Shown here one piece after another: positions 1 to 7,771 of a stretch of 10,931 nt of DNA. The notes under the pieces were generated by a model. It made no database searches. It was not told the DNA's origin and was given only the letters and a program-made list of their open reading frames with translations. Position 1 is the first letter of the stretch, and every line of letters starts with the position of its first letter. A program made the position numbers and the translations under genes. The DNA comes from an uncultured Clostridia bacterium (lineage in GTDB: Bacteria; Bacillota; Clostridia; UBA1381). Location: NCBI GenBank assembly GCA_910585795.1, contig CAJUFV010000291.1:1-10931 (forward strand), given 5' to 3'.

Positions 1-12
1 ATAGAAAATTTG

Positions 13-21
13 TGGTATACT
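13..21 (+). promoter_or_regulatory. Putative extended -10 promoter element for the SLH glycosidase gene
   Basis: TGGTATACT at 13-21 is a TGn extension (13-15) followed by TATACT (16-21), a five-of-six match to the -10 consensus. It lies 32 nt upstream of the GTG start. The -35 would fall just left of the window edge and cannot be seen, so the call rests on the -10 alone. Confidence 0.4.
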
Positions 22-52
22 AACTATATGTGTTATGTAGGAGGAAATATAG

Positions 53-2362
53 GTGAAAAGAAAAATTTTATTTTGCTCAATGCTCACGGCTTTATTTTTT
101 TTATGGGGCATCGCTGTAAACGCTGAGGTGTTGGGTACGCAGACAGGTGGTTGGAGCACATATATGGGGGCGTATACATACTTCCATAATGTTCAGTTTA
201 CTTCTGAAAGTGTTGGTAATCAGAATGAGTATTACGTTGAATATACGCCAAACGATGAGGCTGTACCGGTAATTATAAATGGAAAAAGTATATGGGGAAC
301 ACGCACAATAAAACAGGCAGAGCAGTATATGGCAGATAATGGATTAAGACCGCTTGCCGGAATAAATGCTGATTATTTTTCATTTAAAACAGGTATACCA
401 ATGGGATACACTATTGCGGATGGAGAAATCATCTCAAAGGAATATGGAGGTCAGGATGCTGTGGGGTTCCGAAATGACGGAACCGGATTTATACGCTGGC
501 TTGATATAAAGACATCTCTATCAGATGGTGAAAATAAAATAGATATAATGTATATAAATAAATGGTGTCAGGCAGGCTTTGACCCTGTTTATCTGCTGAC
601 GGATAAATTTGGAGATTCTACAAAAACGGCATCGGAATGTATATTTGTAATTTGTTCTCCGAAAGAGGGGAGACTGCATGTAAACGAGACAATGACTGTA
701 ACAGTAGATGATATTTTTATATATAACGGCGCAATAGATATACCTGATGGTAAATATGTGTTTGTAATGGATACCGGCGGAGACAGCACATGCTATGACT
801 TTCTGAGCCGATTGAGAGTGGGGCAGCAACTTACAATAGCTAATGAGGCGCTGGGAGATGACGGAACATGGACATCGGCTGAGAATGCTGTCAGCACGGT
901 TGGTGGACGTCTTGTTGAAAATGGTGAAGCAAAATCTGACTTTGAAGCCGGCGCAGCTCCTAGAACCGCAATCGGAATAAAAGATAACGGAAATATAATT
1001 TTTTATACTCTTGACGGCAGACAATCGGGACATAGTTATGGGGCGCAGCTAAAAACACTGGCACAACGAATGGTTGAACTTGGATGTGTGGACGCGATAA
1101 ATCTTGACGGCGGAGGTTCTACTGCTATTTCAGCGTTTTTTCCCGGCAGTGACGCGTCTATAGTTGTAAATTCTCCATCCGATGGATATTTAAGGAGTGT
1201 AGCCAATTTTATTTTTCTAAAGGACAATAGGGAAAGGACAAATATCCCGTGGATAATTAATATTGCGGACGCGGGAAATACAAATTATCTTTCTGGTATG
1301 GGAACAAGTATTAAAATAGAAAGCGCATATGATACCGCAAACTACAAAATGGAGGAACCGTATAATATTAAGTTTCGTGCTGAAACAAATACAGACAGTA
1401 CAGTGGATGAAAACGGAAATCTTTATTTAAGAGGTACGGGTGACGTGAAGGTTATTATGTATTCAGACGGCGGAGATGTTCAGACAAAGCTGTATAATGT
1501 CTATAAAACGCCTGAAGAAATAAAAATATATAATCAGGCTGACTGGAAAGAAATAACGTCTATAAATACTGAGGCTAATGAGGAGCTTCAGCTTGTTCTT
1601 TCAGCCGCTTCTTATGTAAATGATACAGAAATATTGTCAAATAACCGTCTGTATACATGGGATGTTGAGGGCAATATCGGAACGGTCACTGAGGACGGTA
1701 TTTTTACTTTGGCTAATACAGTTAATGAAAGCGGAGTAATTAAAATAAGCGTTGGAGGTTTTACCAAGGAAATACCGGTGCATATTTCAGATTATCCGTC
1801 TGCTCCAAGCCCGTTTTCGGATACTGATGGTCATTGGGCGCAGGATATAATTTCAGAGATGAGCGCGGCTGGTATTATCAGTGGTCAGGAAGAGGACGGC
1901 CGAATGGTGTTTAAGCCTGATAATAATATGACGAGAGCTGAATTCGCGTCTATGATAATGGGTTATCAAAAAACGGATTTAACAGAATATGATAATGTAA
2001 TTCTTGATTTTAACGATTTGAAGGATATACCGCAGTGGGCTGTGAGAGCAGTAAAAGCGGCGTATAGTATGGGTATAATAAACGGACGTGTTGGAGATGA
2101 GGGAACAGCTTTCGCGCCTAATGACAATATAACAAGGGCAGAGGTGATGACAATATTAGGAAGACTTTTAGAAGAAAGCACCAATATTGAAGAGCTTCCG
2201 TTTTCAGATAACGGCGATATACCGCTCTGGGCAGTTGATGGTGTAGGCAAGCTGTATTCTTTGGGAGTGATAAACGGTTATGAGGATAACACAATTTTAC
2301 CTAATAAGAATATAAAACGCGCTGAGGCGGCGACTATGATTTACAAATTTGATAACAGATAA
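53..2362 (+). CDS. Secreted phosphodiester glycosidase (NAGPA family) with three C-terminal SLH repeats
   Basis: This is a 769-residue exported surface protein. Residues 1-24 form a signal peptide (KRK, a hydrophobic stretch, then an AVNA cleavage site). Residues about 70-390 match the phosphodiester glycosidase domain related to N-acetylglucosamine-1-phosphodiester alpha-N-acetylglucosaminidase (NAGPA). Visible hallmarks are GINADYF at 103-109, PRTAIGI at 303-309 and the signature INLDGGGST at 349-357. Residues about 395-580 are beta-rich with no motif I recognise, probably Ig-like. Three SLH repeats follow at about 588-638, 652-705 and 717-766; each has an FSD/FND start and a TRAE or KRAE motif. 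SLH domains bind pyruvylated secondary cell-wall polymers, so the enzyme is probably held on the cell surface and acts on a sugar phosphodiester such as a wall polymer or exopolysaccharide; the substrate is inferred. The start is GTG at 53, preceded by AGGAGG (39-44) with 8 nt spacing. The MATE gene follows after 35 nt with no visible terminator between them. Confidence 0.88.
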   Translation: MKRKILFCSMLTALFFLWGIAVNAEVLGTQTGGWSTYMGAYTYFHNVQFTSESVGNQNEYYVEYTPNDEAVPVIINGKSIWGTRTIKQAEQYMADNGLRPLAGINADYFSFKTGIPMGYTIADGEIISKEYGGQDAVGFRNDGTGFIRWLDIKTSLSDGENKIDIMYINKWCQAGFDPVYLLTDKFGDSTKTASECIFVICSPKEGRLHVNETMTVTVDDIFIYNGAIDIPDGKYVFVMDTGGDSTCYDFLSRLRVGQQLTIANEALGDDGTWTSAENAVSTVGGRLVENGEAKSDFEAGAAPRTAIGIKDNGNIIFYTLDGRQSGHSYGAQLKTLAQRMVELGCVDAINLDGGGSTAISAFFPGSDASIVVNSPSDGYLRSVANFIFLKDNRERTNIPWIINIADAGNTNYLSGMGTSIKIESAYDTANYKMEEPYNIKFRAETNTDSTVDENGNLYLRGTGDVKVIMYSDGGDVQTKLYNVYKTPEEIKIYNQADWKEITSINTEANEELQLVLSAASYVNDTEILSNNRLYTWDVEGNIGTVTEDGIFTLANTVNESGVIKISVGGFTKEIPVHISDYPSAPSPFSDTDGHWAQDIISEMSAAGIISGQEEDGRMVFKPDNNMTRAEFASMIMGYQKTDLTEYDNVILDFNDLKDIPQWAVRAVKAAYSMGIINGRVGDEGTAFAPNDNITRAEVMTILGRLLEESTNIEELPFSDNGDIPLWAVDGVGKLYSLGVINGYEDNTILPNKNIKRAEAATMIYKFDNR

Positions 2363-2397
2363 ATATGTTATATTAAATAAACGAAAGGATAAATTTT

Positions 2398-3788
2398 ATG
2401 ATAGGTATAGCAAAAAAATTTATAGGTGACCGTAAATTTTACCGTATGGTTTTATCAGTTGCGGTTCCTATAATGATACAGAATGGAATTACCAATTTTG
2501 TCAGTCTGCTCGATAATATAATGGTCGGGCAGATAGGTACTGAGCAAATGTCGGGTGTAGCGATAGTAAATCAGCTTATGATGGTTTATTATTTGTGCAT
2601 TTTCGGGGGTCTTTCCGGTGCGGGGATTTTTACCGCGCAGTATTTCGGTGAAAATAATAACGAGGGAATACGTCATACCTTCAGATATAAATTATGGATG
2701 GCGCTTATATTGACGCTAAGCGCGGTATTTATCTTTGTTTTTTTCGGAAATAATCTTATATCATTTTATTTGAACGGAAACAGCGACGGCGGAAATTTGC
2801 AGGCGGCGCTTGCGTATGGAAAAACATATATGATTATAATGCTTTTTGGACTTCCGGCATTTATGTTCCAGCAGATGTATTCTACAACTCTACGTGAATG
2901 CGGAGAAACCCTTGTTCCTATGAAGGCAGGAATCGCGGCTGTAACTGTCAATCTTGCGTTTAATTATGTTTTGATATACGGAAAGCTTGGATTTCCGGAG
3001 ATGGGAGTTGCCGGAGCCGCTATTGCGACTGTTTTGTCAAGATATGTCGAAGCGGCAGTTGTTATAATATGGACGCATAGACATAAGGGAAAAATCCTTA
3101 TATTAAAGGTATTTATAAAACAATTAAAGTTCCTGCAGTGCTGGTAAAGCATTATTTTATAAAAGGCGCGCCGCTTCTGCTGAATGAAACACTGTGGTCG
3201 GCAGGAGTCGCAATGCTTACGCAGTGTTATTCCATACGTGGTTTAAGCGTTATTGCAGGACTGAATATTGCTAATACGATAAATAATGTTTTTAACGTTG
3301 TATTTATTGCGTTGGGTGATGCGGTTGCTATCATTGTCGGACAGTTGCTTGGAGCAGGTAAAATGGAAAAAGCAAGAGATACTGATAATAAGATTATTGC
3401 GTTTTCAGTCTTTAGCTGTATTATTGTTGCGGTATTAATGCTTGCTGCCGCGCCAATATTCCCAAAGCTGTATAATACGACTGAACAGGCTCGTGAAATT
3501 GCGGTTAGCTTTATTATGATACAGGCAGTATTTATGCCTCAAAATGCTTTTATGCATGCCACATATTTCACATTACGTTCAGGCGGAAAAACAATTGTTA
3601 CATTTTTATTTGACAGTGTATTTATGTGGTGTGTAAGTGTTCCTGTAGCTTTTGTACTGAGCCGTTATACTGGTTTATATGCGTTTTGGATATTAGCGCT
3701 GGTACAGGCTGCCGACTTTATAAAATGTATTATTGGCTTTGTGCTGGTAAAAAAAGGAGTATGGCTTCAAAATATAACACATACATAA
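2398..3788 (+). pseudogene. MATE-family multidrug/sodium antiporter, broken by a one-base frameshift
   Basis: Together the two reading frames encode about 463 residues, the usual MATE length. MATE proteins are 12-TM antiporters that export cationic drugs or metabolites using Na+ or H+. The first frame (2398-3147) carries the N-terminal six-helix lobe. Typical N-lobe features are VPIMIQNGITNFVSLLDNIMVG near residues 23-44 (the NxxDxxMVG signature region) and the TLRECGET loop. The second frame (in frame from about 3087 to 3788) carries the C-terminal lobe, beginning NPYIKGIYK then FIKGAPLLLNE. Translation passes out of family-like sequence after K232 (AAA at 3091-3093). One extra A in the A5 run 3090-3094 would restore HKGKNPYIKG, continuous with the second frame. 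GTG at 3138 could nominally start the second half, but no ribosome binding site precedes it. The start at 2398 has AAAGGA (2384-2389) 8 nt upstream. The cause may be a real pseudogene, a homopolymer sequencing error, or programmed frameshifting. Confidence 0.85.
3087..3094 (+). other. Frame break on a GGGAAAA slippery heptamer in the MATE gene
   Basis: The zero frame reads aaG GGA AAA atc across 3085-3096. The bases 3087-3093 therefore have the X XXY YYZ form of a canonical -1 slippery site (G GGA AAA). A -1 slip gives GGG AAA AAT CCT, which leads directly into the C-terminal lobe frame. The position corresponds to the cytoplasmic linker between the two six-helix lobes. I see no clear stimulatory stem-loop just downstream. 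A missing A in the homopolymer would produce the same picture. Confidence 0.6.
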
Positions 3789-3838
3789 AAAAGCTATATG
3801 ATATTTGGTATATTATTCCTAAGAAATGATTTGATATA

Positions 3839-3871
3839 GAGCGTTAAATTGATATTTGACGTTCTTTTTTT
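3839..3871 (+). terminator. Intrinsic terminator downstream of the MATE gene
   Basis: An 11-bp stem pairs 3839-3849 (GAGCGTTAAAT) with 3854-3864 (ATTTGACGTTC), including two G-U wobbles, around a TGAT loop. Seven T residues follow immediately (3865-3871). It lies about 50 nt after the MATE stop codon and closes the left-hand transcription unit before the next promoter. Confidence 0.85.
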
Positions 3872-3903
3872 ATAAAAATCAATTTGAGTGTTCTATGAAA
3901 TTC

Positions 3904-3932
3904 TTGACGTACTATGTGGTGCGTGATATAAT
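3904..3932 (+). promoter_or_regulatory. Strong vegetative promoter for the ynbB-CpXC-RluA operon
   Basis: TTGACG (-35, 3904-3909) and TATAAT (-10, 3927-3932) are separated by exactly 17 bp, and a TGa extended -10 sits at 3924-3926. It lies between the upstream terminator and the ATG at 3973. The start of transcription is expected near 3939, giving a leader of about 34 nt, too short for a riboswitch. No operator-like repeat is evident. Confidence 0.85.
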
Positions 3933-3972
3933 TAACAGGTTAATGATATAAATTGAGAGGGCATAAAGATTT

Positions 3973-5256
3973 ATGGATAAATATAACTTTATACAGAAAA
4001 ATTTTAATATTTCTAAAGAAACCTTAAAAACAGTTGATGAGGCAGAGGAAGAAATAAAGGAACAATTCAGATATATTGATAATATTGCTGAAATAAACCA
4101 GCTTCGGGTTATGAAGGCTTTTTCAGATAACCGTGTTTCTGACAGTCATTTTACGGCTACCACCGGTTATGGTTATGACGATATAGGGCGTGATACTCTT
4201 GACAGAGTATATGCGGACATAATGGGAGCGGAAGACTCCCTTGTACGTCATAATTTTATATCCGGAACACATACTATTTCAACAGCGCTGTTTGCTGTTT
4301 TAAGGCCGGGTGATAAGCTTGTGTCTGTTACAGGAAAGCCGTATGATACGCTGGAGGAGGTAATAGGAATTGAGGAAGAAGATGGGAACGGCTCACTTAA
4401 AGATTTTGATGTGGAGTATGAGCAAGTAGACTTGAAAAATGATGGTACTCCTGATTTTGAACAGATAAAGACTGTTTTGATACAGTCAGAAGTCAAAGCA
4501 GTTACAATACAGCGTTCTAAGGGGTATGGATGGCGTCCTACATATAGCGCAAAAGAAATAGGCGAATTGATACATTTTATAAAAAAGCTGTCACCGGATA
4601 CAATATGTATTGTTGATAACTGCTATGGCGAGTTTGTTGAAACAGAAGAGCCTACATTATATGGAGCGGATCTTATAGCCGGCTCACTGATAAAAAATCC
4701 AGGCGGCGGAATTGCTCCTACAGGAGGATATATTGCGGGAAAGAAAAAATATGTGGAACTTTGCGCGTATCGGCTTACCTCTGTGGGAATAGGTAAGGAG
4801 GCGGGGGCGTCACTGGGATTTAACAGGCAGCTGTATCAGGGACTTTTTATGGCTCCTCATACGGTTGCTCAGGCAGTTAAAGCTGCGATTCTGTGCGGAG
4901 CTGTATTTGAAAAAATGGGCTTTGAGGTAGACCCTAAGCCTAGTGAGATAAGACATGATATAATTCAGTCAATAAAATTCGGCAGTCCTGATAAGCTTAC
5001 AGCTTTCTGCAGAGGTATACAGAAGGGCGCGCCGGTGGACAGCTTCGTAACACCTGAGCCATGGGACATGCCGGGATACAACTCTAAGGTAATAATGGCG
5101 GCAGGGGCATTTGTACAGGGCGCTTCAATTGAGCTTTCAGCGGACGCGCCGATAAAGCCTCCTTATATTGCGTATATGCAGGGCGGTCTGACATATGAAT
5201 CAGCAAAGCTGGGAATAATGGTAGCAGCGGAGAATTTAATAGGAAAGGCGGAGTAA
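3973..5256 (+). CDS. ynbB: YnbB / methionine gamma-lyase-like PLP enzyme (Met_gamma_lyase, 'aluminium resistance' family)
   Basis: This 427-residue protein is a cytoplasmic fold-type I PLP enzyme of the family annotated as methionine gamma-lyase-like or aluminium resistance protein, like Bacillus subtilis YnbB. Family members are predicted C-S lyases, and the physiological substrate is not settled. Visible landmarks are SHFTATTGYGYDD (58-70), RHNFISGTH (92-100), the cofactor-binding Asp in VDNCYGEF (D215), the Schiff-base lysine in GSLIKNPGGG (K241), APTGGYIAGK (248-257) and a C-terminal PPYIAYMQGGLTY (396-408). Length and motif order are full. The start ATG has GAGAGGG (3955-3961) 11 nt upstream and follows a near-consensus promoter. 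It is the first gene of a three-gene operon and its stop is 1 nt before the next ATG. In Bacillus relatives this gene sits near hfq and glnR; that context is not seen here. Family assignment is strong, substrate uncertain. Confidence 0.9.
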   Translation: MDKYNFIQKNFNISKETLKTVDEAEEEIKEQFRYIDNIAEINQLRVMKAFSDNRVSDSHFTATTGYGYDDIGRDTLDRVYADIMGAEDSLVRHNFISGTHTISTALFAVLRPGDKLVSVTGKPYDTLEEVIGIEEEDGNGSLKDFDVEYEQVDLKNDGTPDFEQIKTVLIQSEVKAVTIQRSKGYGWRPTYSAKEIGELIHFIKKLSPDTICIVDNCYGEFVETEEPTLYGADLIAGSLIKNPGGGIAPTGGYIAGKKKYVELCAYRLTSVGIGKEAGASLGFNRQLYQGLFMAPHTVAQAVKAAILCGAVFEKMGFEVDPKPSEIRHDIIQSIKFGSPDKLTAFCRGIQKGAPVDSFVTPEPWDMPGYNSKVIMAAGAFVQGASIELSADAPIKPPYIAYMQGGLTYESAKLGIMVAAENLIGKAE

Positions 5257-5257
5257 T

Positions 5258-5923
5258 ATGAGTCTTAATGCGAAACAAACTGTAAAATGTCCTCAGTGCG
5301 GGCATATGAGTGAGGTGACAGTGTGGAATTCTATAACAGTAAAGGACAGCGGAGACTTGAAACAGGATTTGCTTCGCGGAAAAGTTAATATATTTTTCTG
5401 TCCTGCGTGTTCACATACTGCGCTTATGCCGTCTCCGATGCTATATCATGATGAGGAAAGACGGCTTATGATTTCATTCTCACCGTGTAATGATGAACTC
5501 TTGAAAAAGCAGCTTTTTGATAATGTTCAGAAATCATCAAAGGAATCTGGAGAGCTTAATAATCTGGAGGGCTATAATCTGCGTTTTGTTGCAGACTATA
5601 ATGAGCTGCTTGAGAAAATTCTGATATTTGATAACGGTATGAATGACAAAACGATTGAGGTTATAAAGCTGATGATTTTATCGCAGGATTTAGAAAAAGC
5701 GCAGTTCCGTATTTGCCGTTTCGGAAAAGCTGACAGCGATAATACAGAATTTATGGTTTATGATGAAAAAGAAAAACAAACCTACACATCGAGCGTGCCA
5801 AGAAGTACTTATGACACTATTCATACACAGCTTCGAGAAACAGGCGTAAAGCCTTATAGCTTCGGCTGGGAGATGGTTGATTCGTCATATGCCACTAGAC
5901 TCCTTAATGGTTTTAATAACTGA
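5258..5923 (+). CDS. CpXC domain protein with two CPxC metal-binding-like motifs
   Basis: The 221-residue product carries the CpXC domain, named for paired Cys-Pro-X-Cys motifs. They appear here as KCPQCG (C11, C14) and FFCPAC (C48, C51), spaced like a zinc ribbon. The segment MLYHDEERRLMISFSP (61-76) is typical of the domain. The rest, residues about 80-221, is mixed alpha/beta without a catalytic motif that I recognise. No signal peptide or TM segment is visible, so a cytoplasmic location is likely. The molecular function of the family is unknown. The ATG at 5258 is 1 nt after the ynbB stop, with a GGCGGAG ribosome binding site (5247-5253) inside the ynbB 3' end. The stop overlaps the next start as TGATG, so this gene is probably translationally coupled on both sides. 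Confidence 0.82.
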   Translation: MSLNAKQTVKCPQCGHMSEVTVWNSITVKDSGDLKQDLLRGKVNIFFCPACSHTALMPSPMLYHDEERRLMISFSPCNDELLKKQLFDNVQKSSKESGELNNLEGYNLRFVADYNELLEKILIFDNGMNDKTIEVIKLMILSQDLEKAQFRICRFGKADSDNTEFMVYDEKEKQTYTSSVPRSTYDTIHTQLRETGVKPYSFGWEMVDSSYATRLLNGFNN

Positions 5924-6825
5924 TGGAAAGAGTGCTTGAATATAAAATTGACGCTAAATATGACGGTATGAGTGTTATTACTGTTTTAAAACAGCATTTT
6001 TGTATGTCAACAAAGCTGATAAAGGACTTAAAGAAATACTGCGGAGGACTTCAGTTAAACGGCGGACATATAAGAACTGTCGACTTTGTTAAAGAGGGTG
6101 ACCATCTTGTGGTGACATTGCGTGATAATGCGTCTGAAAATATTATACCAAAATATATTCCTCTTGATATTGTTTATGAGGATGAAGATATTCTCGTTAT
6201 AAATAAGCAGCCGTATATACCTACTCATCCGTCTATGGGGAATTACGAAAATTCACTTGCAAATGGTGTCATGTATTATTATATAAGCAGAGGAGAGGAA
6301 CGCGTGTTCAGAGCTGTAAATCGTCTTGATAAGGATACTTCAGGACTTATGGCTATTGCTAAAAATAGTTATGTGCATGCAAGGCTGAGCGAGGAAATAT
6401 ATGAAAAGGAGCTTCGTCGAAAATATAAGTGTATTGTTTGCGGCAAGGTTGAAAATAACGGTACAGTGGATGCGCCCATAAAACGTGCAGAAGGAAGCGT
6501 TATAAACCGTATTGTATCTGATGATGGACAGAGAGCGGTTACGCATTACAAAGTGATTGAAGGATACAAGGAATACACCCTGCTTGAAATGGAGCTTGAA
6601 ACAGGACGAACACATCAAATACGGGTGCATATGGCGCATATAGGTCATCCATTGGCAGGTGACTGGCTTTATGGAACAGAGAATCATACTATGGTAAACC
6701 GTCAGATGCTTCATTCCTGTTATCTACGATTTATACATCCGGTAAGCGGACGCGAATTAAAATTTCAGAACGAAATATACGGAGATATGCGTGATTTTAT
6801 CGAAAAAGTTTCGCAAAAACATTGA
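5923..6825 (+). CDS. RluA-family RNA pseudouridine synthase
   Basis: This 300-residue enzyme isomerises uridine to pseudouridine in structured RNA, in the RluA/RluC/RluD family. An S4-like RNA-binding region occupies about residues 12-65 (VITVLKQHF, LIKDLKKYCGGLQLNG). The catalytic domain follows, with the motif NRLDKDTSGLMAIAKN (133-148); D136 is the expected catalytic aspartate. Further family motifs are RKYKCIVCG (166-174), ETGRTHQIRVHMAHIGHPLAGD (226-247) and QMLHSCYLRFIHP (261-273). Its target, whether 23S rRNA or tRNA, cannot be deduced from sequence alone because paralogues are common in Clostridia. The ATG overlaps the stop of the CpXC gene by 1 nt. Its own stop overlaps the -35 of the next promoter, and no terminator separates it from nfnA, so readthrough is possible. 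Confidence 0.92.
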   Translation: MERVLEYKIDAKYDGMSVITVLKQHFCMSTKLIKDLKKYCGGLQLNGGHIRTVDFVKEGDHLVVTLRDNASENIIPKYIPLDIVYEDEDILVINKQPYIPTHPSMGNYENSLANGVMYYYISRGEERVFRAVNRLDKDTSGLMAIAKNSYVHARLSEEIYEKELRRKYKCIVCGKVENNGTVDAPIKRAEGSVINRIVSDDGQRAVTHYKVIEGYKEYTLLEMELETGRTHQIRVHMAHIGHPLAGDWLYGTENHTMVNRQMLHSCYLRFIHPVSGRELKFQNEIYGDMRDFIEKVSQKH

Positions 6826-6850
6826 AAAAACAAAAAAAATGTGATATGAT
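6822..6850 (+). promoter_or_regulatory. Extended -10 promoter for nfnAB
   Basis: TTGAAA (-35, 6822-6827) overlaps the stop codon of the preceding pseudouridine synthase gene. TATGAT (-10, 6845-6850) lies 17 bp downstream and is preceded by TGa (6842-6844). Transcription should start near 6857, giving a leader of about 44 nt. Confidence 0.75.
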
Positions 6851-6861
6851 AATCAGTAACG

Positions 6862-6877
6862 CATTTTATTTAAAATG
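6862..6877. repeat. 16-bp dyad in the nfnAB leader, possible operator
   Basis: The bases CATTTTA and TAAAATG face each other around a central TT. The dyad lies just downstream of the expected transcription start, where a repressor would block elongation. It does not match the Rex, Fur or FNR consensus sequences I know. Such AT-rich symmetry can arise by chance in this base composition. Confidence 0.3.
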
Positions 6878-6900
6878 AATTAATTGTACGAGGTGATATA

Positions 6901-7752
6901 ATGGCTTATAAAATCGTTAAAAAGCAGGTGCTCAATCCGCAGATATTTTTAATGGAGGTTGAGGCTCCGTTAATCGCGAAAAAGGCTGAGCCGGGACAGT
7001 TTATTATTCTTAGAATTGATGAGTATGGAGAGCGGGTTCCGTTCACAATTGCGGATTTTGACAGAGATAAAGGAACTGTAACAATTATTGTGCAGATTGT
7101 GGGTAAGACAACTAGAGATTTGGCACAGGTTAGTGAGGGTAAAGAACTGCTTGATTTTGCGGGGCCGCTTGGAATGCCTACACCGCTTGAAGGCAAAAAG
7201 AAGGTGGCTGTAATAGGCGGAGGACTTGGTACGGCAATAGCGTATCCTCAGGCGAAAAAGCTACATAATCTTGGGGCTGATGTGACGGTTATTACAGGCT
7301 TTAGAAGTAAGGACCTTGTTATTCTTGAGGAAGAGCTTAAAAAAGTTTCATCAAAGCTCATTGTTGCTACAGATGATGGCTCAAACGGTAATCAGGGCTT
7401 TGTTACAGATATGCTGCAGAAGGAAATTGAGTCGGGTGAAAAATTTGATGAGGTTATTGCCATTGGCCCGCTTGTAATGATGAAATTTGTATGCAAGCTT
7501 ACAGAAAAATATGATATACCAACTACTGTGTCAATGAATCCTGTTATGATTGACGGTACTGGAATGTGCGGTGGATGCCGTATAACGGTTGACGGAGAAA
7601 CAAAATTTGCCTGCGTGGACGGGCCTGATTTTGACGGTCATAAAATTGACTGGGACAGCGCTATGAAGCGTGGCAAAATGTTTAAGGAATATGAATCAAA
7701 ATCATGTGAAGAGGGTCACTGCAGAATAGGCAGAACCAATACATCAGATTGA
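6901..7752 (+). CDS. nfnA: NfnA: NADH-dependent reduced ferredoxin:NADP+ oxidoreductase, small FAD/[2Fe-2S] subunit
   Basis: This 283-residue protein belongs to the ferredoxin-NADP reductase-like family that includes NfnA, SudB and PyrK. The N-terminal beta-barrel FAD domain shows GQFIIL (32-37) and RVPFTIAD (45-52). The NAD(H)-binding Rossmann half starts at VIGGGLGTAIAYPQAK (104-119). Near the C-terminus, MIDGTGMCGGCRI and FACVDGP supply C223, C226 and C238; D218 is the likely fourth ligand of the [2Fe-2S] cluster, since NfnA uses an unusual Asp ligand. NfnA binds NADH at the FAD that is not the bifurcating one. The tail carries an extra CEEGHC pair (C269, C274) of unknown role. The start ATG has GAGGTGA at 6890-6896. 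nfnB follows after 13 nt, and this pairing, without a glutamate synthase large subunit or pyrD alongside, favours Nfn over other family members. A sulfide dehydrogenase activity of the same pair is possible. Confidence 0.9.
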   Translation: MAYKIVKKQVLNPQIFLMEVEAPLIAKKAEPGQFIILRIDEYGERVPFTIADFDRDKGTVTIIVQIVGKTTRDLAQVSEGKELLDFAGPLGMPTPLEGKKKVAVIGGGLGTAIAYPQAKKLHNLGADVTVITGFRSKDLVILEEELKKVSSKLIVATDDGSNGNQGFVTDMLQKEIESGEKFDEVIAIGPLVMMKFVCKLTEKYDIPTTVSMNPVMIDGTGMCGGCRITVDGETKFACVDGPDFDGHKIDWDSAMKRGKMFKEYESKSCEEGHCRIGRTNTSD

Positions 7753-7771
7753 AAAAGGGAGGGTTATGAAA

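Noticed and set aside
521..1033. Minus-strand open frame of 170 codons inside the SLH glycosidase gene
   Set aside because: It is antisense to a clearly coding gene, has no ribosome binding site that I can see and no family resemblance.
3626..3829. Plus-strand 67-codon frame overlapping the end of the MATE gene
   Set aside because: It is an out-of-frame reading of the C-terminal MATE helices with no ribosome binding site, and it runs only slightly past the MATE stop.
3872..3972. Possible riboswitch or leader RNA before ynbB
   Set aside because: The promoter leaves only about 34 nt of leader, too short for a structured riboswitch, and no hairpin is visible.
6340..6714. Minus-strand open frame of 124 codons inside the pseudouridine synthase gene
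   Set aside because: It is opposite the catalytic core of a well-supported gene, with no start signals.
6819..6842. ACATT...AATGT inverted repeat between the pseudouridine synthase gene and nfnA
   Set aside because: A 5-bp AT-rich stem over a 14-nt A-rich loop is not a credible terminator; the segment is better explained as the promoter -35 and spacer.
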